A DNA stretch of 55,641 bases from contig JAFDVW010000033.1 in assembly GCA_018268755.1 (NCBI GenBank), forward strand, positions 1 to 55,641, in the 5' to 3' direction. The position numbers and the translations under genes were made by a program. Positions 7,051 to 14,802 of the stretch are shown one piece after another. This DNA is from Acidobacteriota bacterium (GTDB lineage: Bacteria > Acidobacteriota > Terriglobia > Terriglobales > Acidobacteriaceae). Position 1 is the first letter of the stretch, and the number at the start of each line of letters is the position of its first letter. Below the pieces are notes generated by a model. That model had not been told where the DNA came from, did no database searches, and worked only from the letters and a program-made list of their open reading frames with translations.

Positions 7051-7935
7051 ATGACCAACGGGAGTCCTCCATCCAACCTGGGGAAGTATGCGGCCATTGT
7101 CTCCAAGCCGAACAAGCCCGAGATCGGGCAGATTGTCCCCCCGCTGCTGGAGTGGTTTCGCCATCACAATTACTCCGTGCTGGTTGACCCGGTCACGGGC
7201 ATGTTCGCCCAGGACCATGAGGTGCTGTCGCGCGAGGAACTGGCCACCCGGCCGCTGAGCTTCGTGGTGGTGTTGGGAGGAGATGGCACGCTGCTTTCCG
7301 CCGCCCGCGCCGTGGCCAAGGCCAATATCCCCGTGCTGGGAGTCAACCTGGGTTCGCTGGGCTTTCTGACGGAAGTTCCCCTGGAAGAGCTGTATTCCAC
7401 GTTGAACGCCATCGACGAAGGTTGCTGCAACGTAGAGCACCGTTCCATGCTGCATTGCCAGGTCCTGCGCAATGATTGCCTGATGGCGGGCTACGATGCG
7501 CTCAATGACATTGTGGTGGGGAAGACCAATATTGCCCGCCTGAACCATTGCGAAGTGTATGTGGACAAGATTTTTGTCTCCAAGTACCAGGCCGATAGCG
7601 TCATTGTGGCCACGCCCACCGGTTCCACCGCCTACTCTCTGGCGGCGGGCGGGCCCATTGTCATGCCCTCGGTCAAGGCCTTTCTCGTCACCCCGGTGTC
7701 GGCGCATTCCCTGACGCATCGTCCCTTGGTGGTGCAGGACACTTCGGAGATTGAGATTGTGGTGCAGACCGGCGACGAAGAGGCCTACCTGAGCATCGAT
7801 GGCCAGGTCGGCATGCCGCTGTATTCCGGCGATCGCATTCTCTGCCGGAAATCAGAACACGAAGTGAAGTTGCTGCATATCAAAGGCACCTTCTTCGACG
7901 TGCTGAGCAGCAAGATGAAGTGGGGCCAGCGCTAG
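7051..7935 (+). CDS. nadK: NAD kinase
   Basis: ATP- or polyphosphate-dependent NAD kinase that makes NADP, cytoplasmic, 294 residues (usual bacterial length 270-310). Visible motifs: the GGDG phosphate-binding signature in VVLGGDGTLLSAAR, the NE/D-type block VNLGSLGFLTE, then DIVVGKTNIARLNHCEVYVD. The glycine-rich substrate site is ATPTGSTAYSLAAGGPIVMP, and the C-terminal block is SAHSLTHRPLVV. All catalytic regions look intact. ATG 7051 has no Shine-Dalgarno sequence and follows a TACAAT hexamer by 10 nt. The secreted amidohydrolase gene follows after 33 bp and might share the transcript. Confidence 0.97.
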   Translation: MTNGSPPSNLGKYAAIVSKPNKPEIGQIVPPLLEWFRHHNYSVLVDPVTGMFAQDHEVLSREELATRPLSFVVVLGGDGTLLSAARAVAKANIPVLGVNLGSLGFLTEVPLEELYSTLNAIDEGCCNVEHRSMLHCQVLRNDCLMAGYDALNDIVVGKTNIARLNHCEVYVDKIFVSKYQADSVIVATPTGSTAYSLAAGGPIVMPSVKAFLVTPVSAHSLTHRPLVVQDTSEIEIVVQTGDEEAYLSIDGQVGMPLYSGDRILCRKSEHEVKLLHIKGTFFDVLSSKMKWGQR

Positions 7936-7968
7936 GCAACTGTCATTTCCACAACGAAGGCAACCGCA

Positions 7969-9642
7969 ATGAAAAATTTCTTTGCGCTGTTTTTCCTGGG
8001 ACTGGCCGGGTTGGCCTTCTGCCAGTCCCAGCCCTCCGCCGATCTCATCATCACCAACGCCAAAGTCTGGACGGTCGATCCGGCGCATCCCACGGCCCAG
8101 GCAGTCGCCGTGCTGGGAGATCGCATTGTCGCGGTCGGCTCGAACTCTGACGCGGAGGCTTGGCGCGGTCGCGCCACCAAAGTGATCGATGCGGGCGGCA
8201 AGTTGCTGTTGCCTGGCTTTAACGACGCGCATGTGCATTTCGTGAGCGGCGGCATGCAGCTGGATAGCGTGCAGCTGAACGATGCCACCAGCGCGCAGAA
8301 GTTTGCCCGCCGCATTGGCGAGCGCGCCCGGCAAATCCCCAAAGGACAATGGATCCTGAACGGCACCTGGGATGAAACCAAGTGGACCCCCGCCACGCTT
8401 CCCACCAGGGAACTGATTGATGCGCTGACGCCGGACAATCCGGTATTGGTCTCGCGCTATGACGGGCACATGGTGTTGGCCAACTCCTTGGCTCTGCGCC
8501 TGGCGGGCATCACCGCCCAGACCCCGGATCCTCCCGGCGGCGTGATTGTGCGCGATGCCCAGGGTAACCCTACCGGAGCATTGAAAGATGCGGCCATGGA
8601 TATGGCCATGAAGGTGGTGCCGCCGCCTTCGCACGACCAGCTGATGCAGGTCGTCAAGCGCGCCCTGGCCCATGCGGCCTCGCTGGGTGTGACCAGTGTG
8701 CAGCACATGGACGCGGACTATGCGGACATCGCCATCTACGCCGAACTGCGGGAGCGCGGAGAACTCACCACCCGCATTTACGCCGCGCCGCTGATTCAGC
8801 AGGTCGATGATGAGGCCAAACTTGGAATCCGCCATGCTTTCGGGGATTCCTATCTCCGCATCGGCGCTCTCAAGGGTTTTGCCGATGGCTCCTTAGGCTC
8901 GAGCACGGCCTACTTCTTCGAGCCCTTCCTCAATCAGCCGAACAACCATGGCCTGCTTTCCGACGCCATGCATCCGGTGTCCCTGATGCGCGAGCGCATG
9001 ATGAAAGCGGACGAAGCCGGGCTGCAGCTCTGCATTCACGCCATCGGGGACCAGGGCATTTCCATCATTCTGGATCTCTTTACGGACGTGGTGAAGGCCC
9101 ACGGCCAAGCCGATCGCCGCCTGCGCATTGAGCATGCTCAGCACATGGCGGAAAAGGACTTTGACCGCTTTGCCAAGCTGCATGTCATCGCCTCGGTGCA
9201 GCCCTACCACGCGATCGATGATGGACGCTGGGCGGAGGGGCGCATTGGCCATGACCGCGCCAGCCGCACTTATGCCTTCCGCACGTTTCTCAACCACGGC
9301 GTCCGTCTGGCTTTCGGCACGGACTGGGAAGTTGCCCCCCTGAATCCTATGTTTGGTCTCTATGCCGCGGTGACGCGCGCGACCCTGGATGGCAAGAACC
9401 CCGCTGGCTGGTTTCCCGAGCAGAAGCTGACGCTGGCGGAGTCACTTGAGGCCTACACCATGGGCTCGGCGTATGCGGAATTTCAGGAGAAAGAGAAGGG
9501 GTCGATTACTCCCGGCAAACTTGCCGACATGGTGCTGGTGAGCGATGACTTATTCACTATCGCGCCGGAAAAGATCCGCGACGTGAAAGTGCTGAAGACC
9601 TTTGTGGGCGGAAAGCTGGTGTGGGATGCGTCCACGCCCTAG
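7969..9642 (+). CDS. Secreted amidohydrolase (YtcJ-like, amidohydrolase 3 family)
   Basis: 557-residue metal-dependent hydrolase with a clear N-terminal signal peptide (MKNFFALFFLGLAGLAFC, cut near residue 18-20). It therefore acts outside the cytoplasmic membrane. The Cys at the end is not in a canonical lipobox, so soluble periplasmic is more likely than lipoprotein. After the composite beta-sandwich start (LIITNAKVWTVD) come the metal ligands of the amidohydrolase barrel: NDAHVHF, CIHAIGDQG, IEHAQHM and FGTDWEVAPLNP. The C-terminus has the usual ITPGKLADMVLVSDD. YtcJ-like members act on amides or imines of varied kinds; the substrate cannot be read from this context. Convergent with lysA, 12 bp apart. 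Confidence 0.9.
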   Translation: MKNFFALFFLGLAGLAFCQSQPSADLIITNAKVWTVDPAHPTAQAVAVLGDRIVAVGSNSDAEAWRGRATKVIDAGGKLLLPGFNDAHVHFVSGGMQLDSVQLNDATSAQKFARRIGERARQIPKGQWILNGTWDETKWTPATLPTRELIDALTPDNPVLVSRYDGHMVLANSLALRLAGITAQTPDPPGGVIVRDAQGNPTGALKDAAMDMAMKVVPPPSHDQLMQVVKRALAHAASLGVTSVQHMDADYADIAIYAELRERGELTTRIYAAPLIQQVDDEAKLGIRHAFGDSYLRIGALKGFADGSLGSSTAYFFEPFLNQPNNHGLLSDAMHPVSLMRERMMKADEAGLQLCIHAIGDQGISIILDLFTDVVKAHGQADRRLRIEHAQHMAEKDFDRFAKLHVIASVQPYHAIDDGRWAEGRIGHDRASRTYAFRTFLNHGVRLAFGTDWEVAPLNPMFGLYAAVTRATLDGKNPAGWFPEQKLTLAESLEAYTMGSAYAEFQEKEKGSITPGKLADMVLVSDDLFTIAPEKIRDVKVLKTFVGGKLVWDASTP

Positions 9643-9654
9643 CGTCCAGGCTTG

Positions 9655-10944
9655 CTAGAGTTCCTGCCGCAGCAAGTCGGCGATGGTTTCCCGGCGGCGG
9701 ATTATCTTGGCGGATTTTTTGTCCACCAGGACTTCGGCGGCCTTGGGGCGCGTGTTGTAGTTGGAAGCCAGCGACATGCCGTAGGCTCCGGCGTCGAGAA
9801 CGGCCAGTAAATCGCCGGACTGGGTGGCCGGCAGCTTGCGTTCGCGGGCAAAGAAGTCTCCGGTTTCGCAAATCGGTCCTACCACATCCACCTGCTCGTA
9901 GGCGGTCTCCGGCGGCGCTTGCACCGGAATAATCTCATGGTAGGCGCTGTAGAGCGAGGGACGGATCAGGTCGTTCATGGCCGCGTCCACAATCACGAAC
10001 TTCTTTCCCCCATTGGTTTTCTCATATACCACGCGAGTCAGCAGCGTCCCGGCGGGCCCGACAATGGAGCGCCCAGGTTCGAGCAGCAGGTGGAGGCCAA
10101 GCCCGCGCAAAGGTTTTGTGAGGGTCCCCGCGTATTTCGTGACTGCTGCCACAAAATCAAAGTTGCCGAAATCCTGGTAAGCAATCCCCAGCCCGCCGCC
10201 GGCATCTACGTAGCGGATGGCGTGGCCGTCGCCGTGCAGCTCACGCACCAGCTGGGCCACCCTCTCCATGGCTTCGCCGAAGGGCGAGACGTCGGTGATC
10301 TGCGAGCCAATGTGCACACTGACTCCGGCAGGCCGTAAGTATCGTTGCTTTGCGGCCAGGGCATAGAGCGCGCGCGCCTGCTGAATGGGCACCCCGAATT
10401 TATGCTGATGCAGTCCAGTCGAGATATAGGGATGGGTCTCCGCCGAGACGTCAGGGTTCACCCGCATGGCGAGACTGGCTGTTTTTTTCAGCTGGGCGGC
10501 GCACTCGGCCAGCACGTGCAGTTCAGCTTCGCTCTCCACGTTAAACAACAGGATCCCGGCCTTGAGCGCCGCTTTGAGTTCGTTGGCGGTCTTGCCTACG
10601 CCCGAGAAGACCACGGAACGGACTGCGCGCGGGGCCGCTTTCTGCACCCGCGCCAGCTCGCCGCCCGAGACTACATCGAAGCCGCAACCCATACGGGCCA
10701 GCAGCCGCAGCAGGCTCAGGTTGGAATTCGCCTTCACCGAATAGCAGACGGTGTGGGGGAACCCGCGAAATGCCTTGTCGAAGGCGCGCACCCGCTCGCG
10801 GATCAATCCCGCCGAATAGACATACAAAGGCGTGCCAAAACGTTCCGCCAGCTTGCGCAGGGAAGCGCCCTCACAATGCAAAAGGCCGGCGGAATACAAG
10901 AAGGCGGGCGGGCGGACAGAAATTTCGCTTTTCTTTGGGGTCAC
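9655..10944 (-). CDS. lysA: Diaminopimelate decarboxylase
   Basis: PLP-dependent fold-III decarboxylase converting meso-diaminopimelate to lysine, 429 residues. The PLP lysine is in CYSVKANSN; other family blocks are GFDVVSGGEL, RVNPDVSAETHPYISTGLHQHKFG, VHIGSQI, DAGGGLGIAY, LEPGRSIVG, the catalytic Cys in GPICETGDFF, and DAGAYGMSLASNYN. GTG 10944 is the start; it overlaps the TGA of the upstream phosphatase gene by 4 bp (GTGA), implying translational coupling. It is the last gene of the hpt / GAF-phosphatase / lysA run. The link to the phosphatase looks like operon packing rather than a shared pathway. Confidence 0.96.
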   Translation of the reverse strand: MTPKKSEISVRPPAFLYSAGLLHCEGASLRKLAERFGTPLYVYSAGLIRERVRAFDKAFRGFPHTVCYSVKANSNLSLLRLLARMGCGFDVVSGGELARVQKAAPRAVRSVVFSGVGKTANELKAALKAGILLFNVESEAELHVLAECAAQLKKTASLAMRVNPDVSAETHPYISTGLHQHKFGVPIQQARALYALAAKQRYLRPAGVSVHIGSQITDVSPFGEAMERVAQLVRELHGDGHAIRYVDAGGGLGIAYQDFGNFDFVAAVTKYAGTLTKPLRGLGLHLLLEPGRSIVGPAGTLLTRVVYEKTNGGKKFVIVDAAMNDLIRPSLYSAYHEIIPVQAPPETAYEQVDVVGPICETGDFFARERKLPATQSGDLLAVLDAGAYGMSLASNYNTRPKAAEVLVDKKSAKIIRRRETIADLLRQEL

Positions 10945-12719
10945 GTGCGCTTTCCAGGGCTGCCGCTTACCCGAATGGCAACCACGGTTTGATCATCGAA
11001 GGTTTCTACACCGGAAGCGTGGCTCTCCACCGCCTGAAAAATGGAGTGCACCAGGCACTCCGCCGAAGCCGTGGCGTTTTCTGCGACGATCTGCTCCACG
11101 CGATGGCGGCCAAATAAATCGCCCGCCTTATTGCGGGCATCCAGGATCCCGTCACTGAAGAAAACGAAAAGATCGCCGGGCTTGGCCTGGAACTTGAATT
11201 CGTCGTATTCCGCATCGTCGAAGAGGCCCAGCGGCAGACCGGTGGCCTCGATGATTTCCGTCTTGCCGTCATGGCAATAAATCGGGCGAGGCAGGCCGGA
11301 ATTGGAGACATGCAGGGTCAGGTTGACGTCGTCCCATAGGGCGCAGATCAAAGACACGAACTGCCCGTCGATGCGGCGTTCCCCCAGCGAAAAGTTCACT
11401 GCGGAAAGCATCTCCGCCGGCCCCGGCTCAATGGGAGCGTGCGAGCGCAAAATGCCGCTGACCAGCGCGGCGTAAATGGCCGCGGGCGCGCCTTTGCCGC
11501 TGACATCGCCGATAATCAGCGCCAGCCGGTCCATGGAGTAATGCATGAAGTCGTACAGGTCGCCGCCGATGGCGCGGGCAGGCATGAACTTGGCGGCTAC
11601 ATCCAGGTTCTGCAGTTTGGGATGTTTGGGCGGCAGCAGGCGGAACTGCAACTCCCGCGCCATGGAGAGGTCGCGGTCCAGACGGCGCTCCTGCCGGGCC
11701 AGCTCTTCATACAGCCGCGCATTCTCCAGGGCAATGGCGATCTGCGCTGCCAGCGTGGTAATGGTGCGCTGATGATCTTCGGTAAAGAACCCCTTCCGGG
11801 TGTGCTCCAGATCGAGCACGCCGATCACCTTGTCCTTGTAGATCAGAGGGGCCGCCAGCTCCGACTTGGTTTCCGGATTCAGGGCGAAGTAGCGCGCGTC
11901 CTTGCTCACATCGGAGACCAGAATGGCGTGCTTGTCGCGGGCCGCATGCCCCACGATGCCTTGCCCGATAGCGATGTCATGTTTTAGTTGAGTGTTTTCC
12001 TGGAAGCGCAAGGAAAAACGGTGCTCTAGCTTGGTACCGGTGGTGTCCAGCAAGAGCACACTGAAGATCTGATAATCAATCAGCCGGCTGAGCAATTCGG
12101 CAATGTGTTTCAGCAGTTCGTCGACGTTCAGAATCGAAGTCAGCTCGCGGGCAATCTCGTTCATCAGCAGCAGGGTGCGCGCCTGCTTGGTGGTGCGGGT
12201 ATAAAGGCGGGCGTTCTCGATGCCCACCGCCATGCGGGAAGCAATTAGCGAGAGCAGCCGCTTATGCTCCTCCTGGAAGTAGCCGGCCTGTTCGGCTTCG
12301 ATATCGATGACCCCGATGACCCGGTTTTTCACGATCAGTGGCACGGCGAGTTCCGAGCGCACATTGGGCACGGCATCGATGTAGTAATCGGCCTGGGTGA
12401 CGTCATTGACCAGGACCGCCTCGCGCCGTTGCGCCGCCAGCCCGGTCACACCCTTGCCGACTTTGACCCGCACCCGCTCAGCCACTTCGCGCTTGTGCCC
12501 CACCTGAAAACGGATGCGTAATTCCTGCGTCTTTTCGTTGAGCAACATGATGGCAAAGATCTGATAATCAATGACTTTGCGCACCAGTTCCGCCACCCGG
12601 CGCAGCGCCGTGTCGAGGTCCAGCGTGGTGCTCAGCGTATCTGCGACTTCGATCAGCAGAGGCTCAGCCTTCGGCGGCAGGGCGTATTGGGGCTCCGTGC
12701 TTTCCACGTCTCCTATCAT
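10941..12719 (-). CDS. GAF-GAF-PP2C (SpoIIE/RsbU-type) serine phosphatase
   Basis: Cytoplasmic signalling protein of about 592 residues. Order: a first GAF domain (about 20-170, ending IASRMAVGIENARLYTRT) and a second GAF domain (about 195-340, ending AIALENARLYEELARQ). Then a short coiled-coil linker (RRLDRDLSMARELQFRLLPP, a typical RsbU-family linker) and a PPM/PP2C phosphatase domain. The phosphatase shows metal aspartates in IGGDLYDF, IIGDVSGKG, FFSDGILDA and DDQTVVAIR. Such proteins usually dephosphorylate anti-sigma-factor antagonists in response to a ligand sensed by the GAF domains. No RsbV/RsbW-type partner lies in the window. Start uncertain: ATG 12719 used here; TTG 12752 would add 11 residues. 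Confidence 0.92.
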   Translation of the reverse strand: MIGDVESTEPQYALPPKAEPLLIEVADTLSTTLDLDTALRRVAELVRKVIDYQIFAIMLLNEKTQELRIRFQVGHKREVAERVRVKVGKGVTGLAAQRREAVLVNDVTQADYYIDAVPNVRSELAVPLIVKNRVIGVIDIEAEQAGYFQEEHKRLLSLIASRMAVGIENARLYTRTTKQARTLLLMNEIARELTSILNVDELLKHIAELLSRLIDYQIFSVLLLDTTGTKLEHRFSLRFQENTQLKHDIAIGQGIVGHAARDKHAILVSDVSKDARYFALNPETKSELAAPLIYKDKVIGVLDLEHTRKGFFTEDHQRTITTLAAQIAIALENARLYEELARQERRLDRDLSMARELQFRLLPPKHPKLQNLDVAAKFMPARAIGGDLYDFMHYSMDRLALIIGDVSGKGAPAAIYAALVSGILRSHAPIEPGPAEMLSAVNFSLGERRIDGQFVSLICALWDDVNLTLHVSNSGLPRPIYCHDGKTEIIEATGLPLGLFDDAEYDEFKFQAKPGDLFVFFSDGILDARNKAGDLFGRHRVEQIVAENATASAECLVHSIFQAVESHASGVETFDDQTVVAIRVSGSPGKRT

Positions 12720-12760
12720 AGCAGTGACATTTGGCTGTCCTGCGGCGGCCAAGGACCGGC

Positions 12761-13309
12761 TTACTCCCGCGGAATGATGCAGATGTCCGGGAGGTTGCGG
12801 TAGAGTTCGGCGTAGTCTAAACCATAGCCGACCACGAATTCATCGGGAATCGTAAAACCGGTGTAGTCGGCCCGAATCGGCATTTTGCGCCGGGAGGGTT
12901 TGTCCAGTAGCGCGGCCAGACGCAGCGTCCTGGGTTTACGGGCCAGAAGGTTGTTCTTCAGGTAGGTGAGCGTAAGGCCGGTATCGAGAATGTCTTCTAC
13001 CAGGATCACGTTTTTGTCGGCGATCGGCTGGTCCAGGTCTTTGGTTAGGCGCACCTCGCCGGTCGAATCCCAGCCGTGCTGCAGCTCCTCCGCTGGGTTG
13101 GGCCGGGCGCCGTAGCTGGAGACGCCGATAAAGTCAAAGGTGGCGTTGACCTGCACTTGCCGCGCCAGGTCGCTCAGGAAAATAGCCGCGCCCTTGAGCA
13201 CGCCGACCAGGACCACGGATTCCTGCGCGAAATCGCGCGTAATCTCCGTACCCAGCGCCGCCACGCGTTCGGCAATCTCCTGGCGGGAGATTAGGATCTT
13301 CAGTTCCAT
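12761..13309 (-). CDS. hpt: Hypoxanthine phosphoribosyltransferase
   Basis: Purine salvage enzyme joining hypoxanthine (and guanine) to PRPP, 182 residues, type I PRTase fold. The PRPP loop VILVEDILDTGLTL is complete. The hood-side block LVGVLKGAAIFLSDL, the flexible loop SSYG, the purine-binding Lys region AALLDKPSRRK, and the C-terminal DEFVVGYGLDYAELYRNLP are also present. ATG 13309 is taken; an in-frame GTG sits directly before it. A TAATAT hexamer ends 9 nt upstream, so the transcript may be leaderless. First gene of the hpt / phosphatase / lysA run. Confidence 0.96.
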   Translation of the reverse strand: MELKILISRQEIAERVAALGTEITRDFAQESVVLVGVLKGAAIFLSDLARQVQVNATFDFIGVSSYGARPNPAEELQHGWDSTGEVRLTKDLDQPIADKNVILVEDILDTGLTLTYLKNNLLARKPRTLRLAALLDKPSRRKMPIRADYTGFTIPDEFVVGYGLDYAELYRNLPDICIIPRE

Positions 13310-13318
13310 CACCTGCCT

Positions 13319-13324
13319 ATATTA
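13319..13324 (-). promoter_or_regulatory. Candidate -10 element (TAATAT) for hpt
   Basis: On the minus strand TAATAT ends 9 nt before ATG 13309, giving a start site near 13312. Confidence 0.33.
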
Positions 13325-13382
13325 ACGCCAGAAGCCCTGTGGACAGTCGGCCGTAGTCGCTCCCCGGTTTCTACCCGGACTT

Positions 13383-13421
13383 CCTATAAAATGCAGGCAT
13401 CGGCCCACGATTCTTTATAGG
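13383..13421 (+). promoter_or_regulatory. Inverted repeat CCTATAAA...TTTATAGG upstream of the UPF0173 gene
   Basis: CCTATAAA (13383-13390) and TTTATAGG (13414-13421) are perfect complements, 23 nt apart. The left arm also forms a TATAAA(AT) -10-like element, so this could be a promoter with an operator or a leader hairpin ending 12 nt before ATG 13434. Confidence 0.35.
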
Positions 13422-13433
13422 ACGGGAATTCCC

Positions 13434-14135
13434 ATGAATTGGAACGGCATCAAAATCACCTGGCTTGGTCATGCCACCTTTCGCATCCAGACCCCCGCAG
13501 GGAAGACCATCCTGATCGACCCCTGGGTCATGAACAACCCCGCTTGCCCGGAGAGCGAGAAAAAGATCGAGCAGGTGGATGTCATGCTCTGTACCCACGG
13601 CCACTTTGACCATATCGGCGATGCGGTGGAAATCGCCAAAAAGCACAATCCTGTCGCGGTGGGGATCTTTGAACTGTGTGCCTGGCTGGAGAAGAAAGGC
13701 GTGAAGCAGACCTCGGCCATGAACAAGGGCGGTACGCAGGTGGTCGGCGACATTAAAGTCACCATGGTCCACGCCGTGCACTCCTGCGGCATTGCGGACG
13801 GGGACCAGATCATCTACGGCGGCGAGGCCTGCGGGTATGTTATCGAGTTCGCCAATGGCCTAAAGCTCTACCATGCCGGGGACACCAACGTCTTCGGCGA
13901 TATGGCGATCATTCACGACCTCTATGCCCCCGATGTCGTCCTGCTGCCGATCGGCGATCGCTTCACCATGTCGCCGCGCGAGGCCGCCTATGCCTGCAAT
14001 CTGCTTAAGCCCAAAGTCGTCATTCCCATGCACTTCGCAACCTTCCCGCTGCTGACCGGTACTCCGGGAGAACTGCAGAAACTGGTGAAAGATAGCAAAG
14101 TGCTGGAACTGAAGCCCGGGGTGACTATTTCCTGA
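13434..14135 (+). CDS. UPF0173-type metal-dependent hydrolase (metallo-beta-lactamase fold)
   Basis: 233-residue cytoplasmic member of the YtkL/UPF0173 branch of the metallo-beta-lactamase superfamily. The N-terminus ITWLGHATFRI is diagnostic of the group. The dinuclear metal site is visible as THGHFDHIGD (H-x-H-x-D-H), then HAVHSCG, HAGDTNVFGDM and MHFATFP. The length is as expected. The physiological substrate of the group is unknown; do not read it as an antibiotic resistance gene. A purine-rich GGACGGGAA precedes ATG 13434. The O-methyltransferase gene follows after 25 bp on the same strand, so the two may be cotranscribed. Confidence 0.92.
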   Translation: MNWNGIKITWLGHATFRIQTPAGKTILIDPWVMNNPACPESEKKIEQVDVMLCTHGHFDHIGDAVEIAKKHNPVAVGIFELCAWLEKKGVKQTSAMNKGGTQVVGDIKVTMVHAVHSCGIADGDQIIYGGEACGYVIEFANGLKLYHAGDTNVFGDMAIIHDLYAPDVVLLPIGDRFTMSPREAAYACNLLKPKVVIPMHFATFPLLTGTPGELQKLVKDSKVLELKPGVTIS

Positions 14136-14160
14136 AACCTTGTCTGGAAGCTGAATTCCT

Positions 14161-14793
14161 ATGAACGAGATTACCGCTAAACCCGTACAGGACTATCTCT
14201 ATTCACTGCTGCCCGCTCGGGATGAAGTCCTCAGCGAGATGGAGGCGGAAGCCGCCAAGCACCAGGTCCCCATTGTGGGGCCGGCGGTTGGCCGGGTGTT
14301 GCACCAGCTTGCCTTGATGATCGGCGCTAGGAACGTCTTCGAAATGGGCTCGGCCATCGGCTATTCCACCATCTGGTGGGCGCGCGCCGTGGGCGACGGC
14401 GGAAATGTCGTCTATACCGATGGCGACTCCAAAAACGCTGAGAAGGCCAAGCGCTACTTCCAGCGGGCCGGGGTCCATTCCCGCGTGAAGGTCCACGTGG
14501 GCGATGCGCTCGAATTGCTCTCTGAGCAGAAGCAGGAATACGACATCATCTTCAACGATGTAGACAAGGAAGACTATCCCCGCGTGCTTCGTCTGGCCTT
14601 GCCGCGCCTGCGCAAAGGTGGGCTGTTTGTCACCGACAACGTGCTATGGAGCGGGAAGGTTACCCAGAAAAATCCCGCGGAAGCCAGTACCAAGGCCATC
14701 CAGGAATTCAATCGTCAGCTTTACGCGGCGGACGGCTTCTTCACCGCCGTCCTGCCTCTGCGCGATGGCATTTCCGTGAGCATCAAGCTGTAG
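14161..14793 (+). CDS. Class I SAM-dependent O-methyltransferase (catechol/caffeoyl-CoA type)
   Basis: 210-residue methyltransferase of the Methyltransf_3 family. After a helical N-terminal region (KPVQDYLYSLLPARDEVL) comes the GPAVGRVLHQLALM helix. SAM-binding motif I follows as VFEMGSAIGYSTIWWA, then YTDGD, VGDALELL and the metal-binding acidic loop in IIFNDVDKEDYP. The C-terminal part has GGLFVTDNVLWSGKV (metal-binding D-N) and PLRDGISVSIKL. Relatives methylate catechol-like hydroxyls with a divalent metal; the substrate here is unknown. It converges on the lipoprotein gene with only 9 bp between stops. Confidence 0.9.
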   Translation: MNEITAKPVQDYLYSLLPARDEVLSEMEAEAAKHQVPIVGPAVGRVLHQLALMIGARNVFEMGSAIGYSTIWWARAVGDGGNVVYTDGDSKNAEKAKRYFQRAGVHSRVKVHVGDALELLSEQKQEYDIIFNDVDKEDYPRVLRLALPRLRKGGLFVTDNVLWSGKVTQKNPAEASTKAIQEFNRQLYAADGFFTAVLPLRDGISVSIKL

Positions 14794-14802
14794 CCCGGCG
14801 CT

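Noticed and set aside
6265..7719. 484-codon minus-strand open frame across tlyA and nadK
   Set aside because: Crosses two well-identified plus-strand genes and their intergenic terminator; composition typical of antisense frames.
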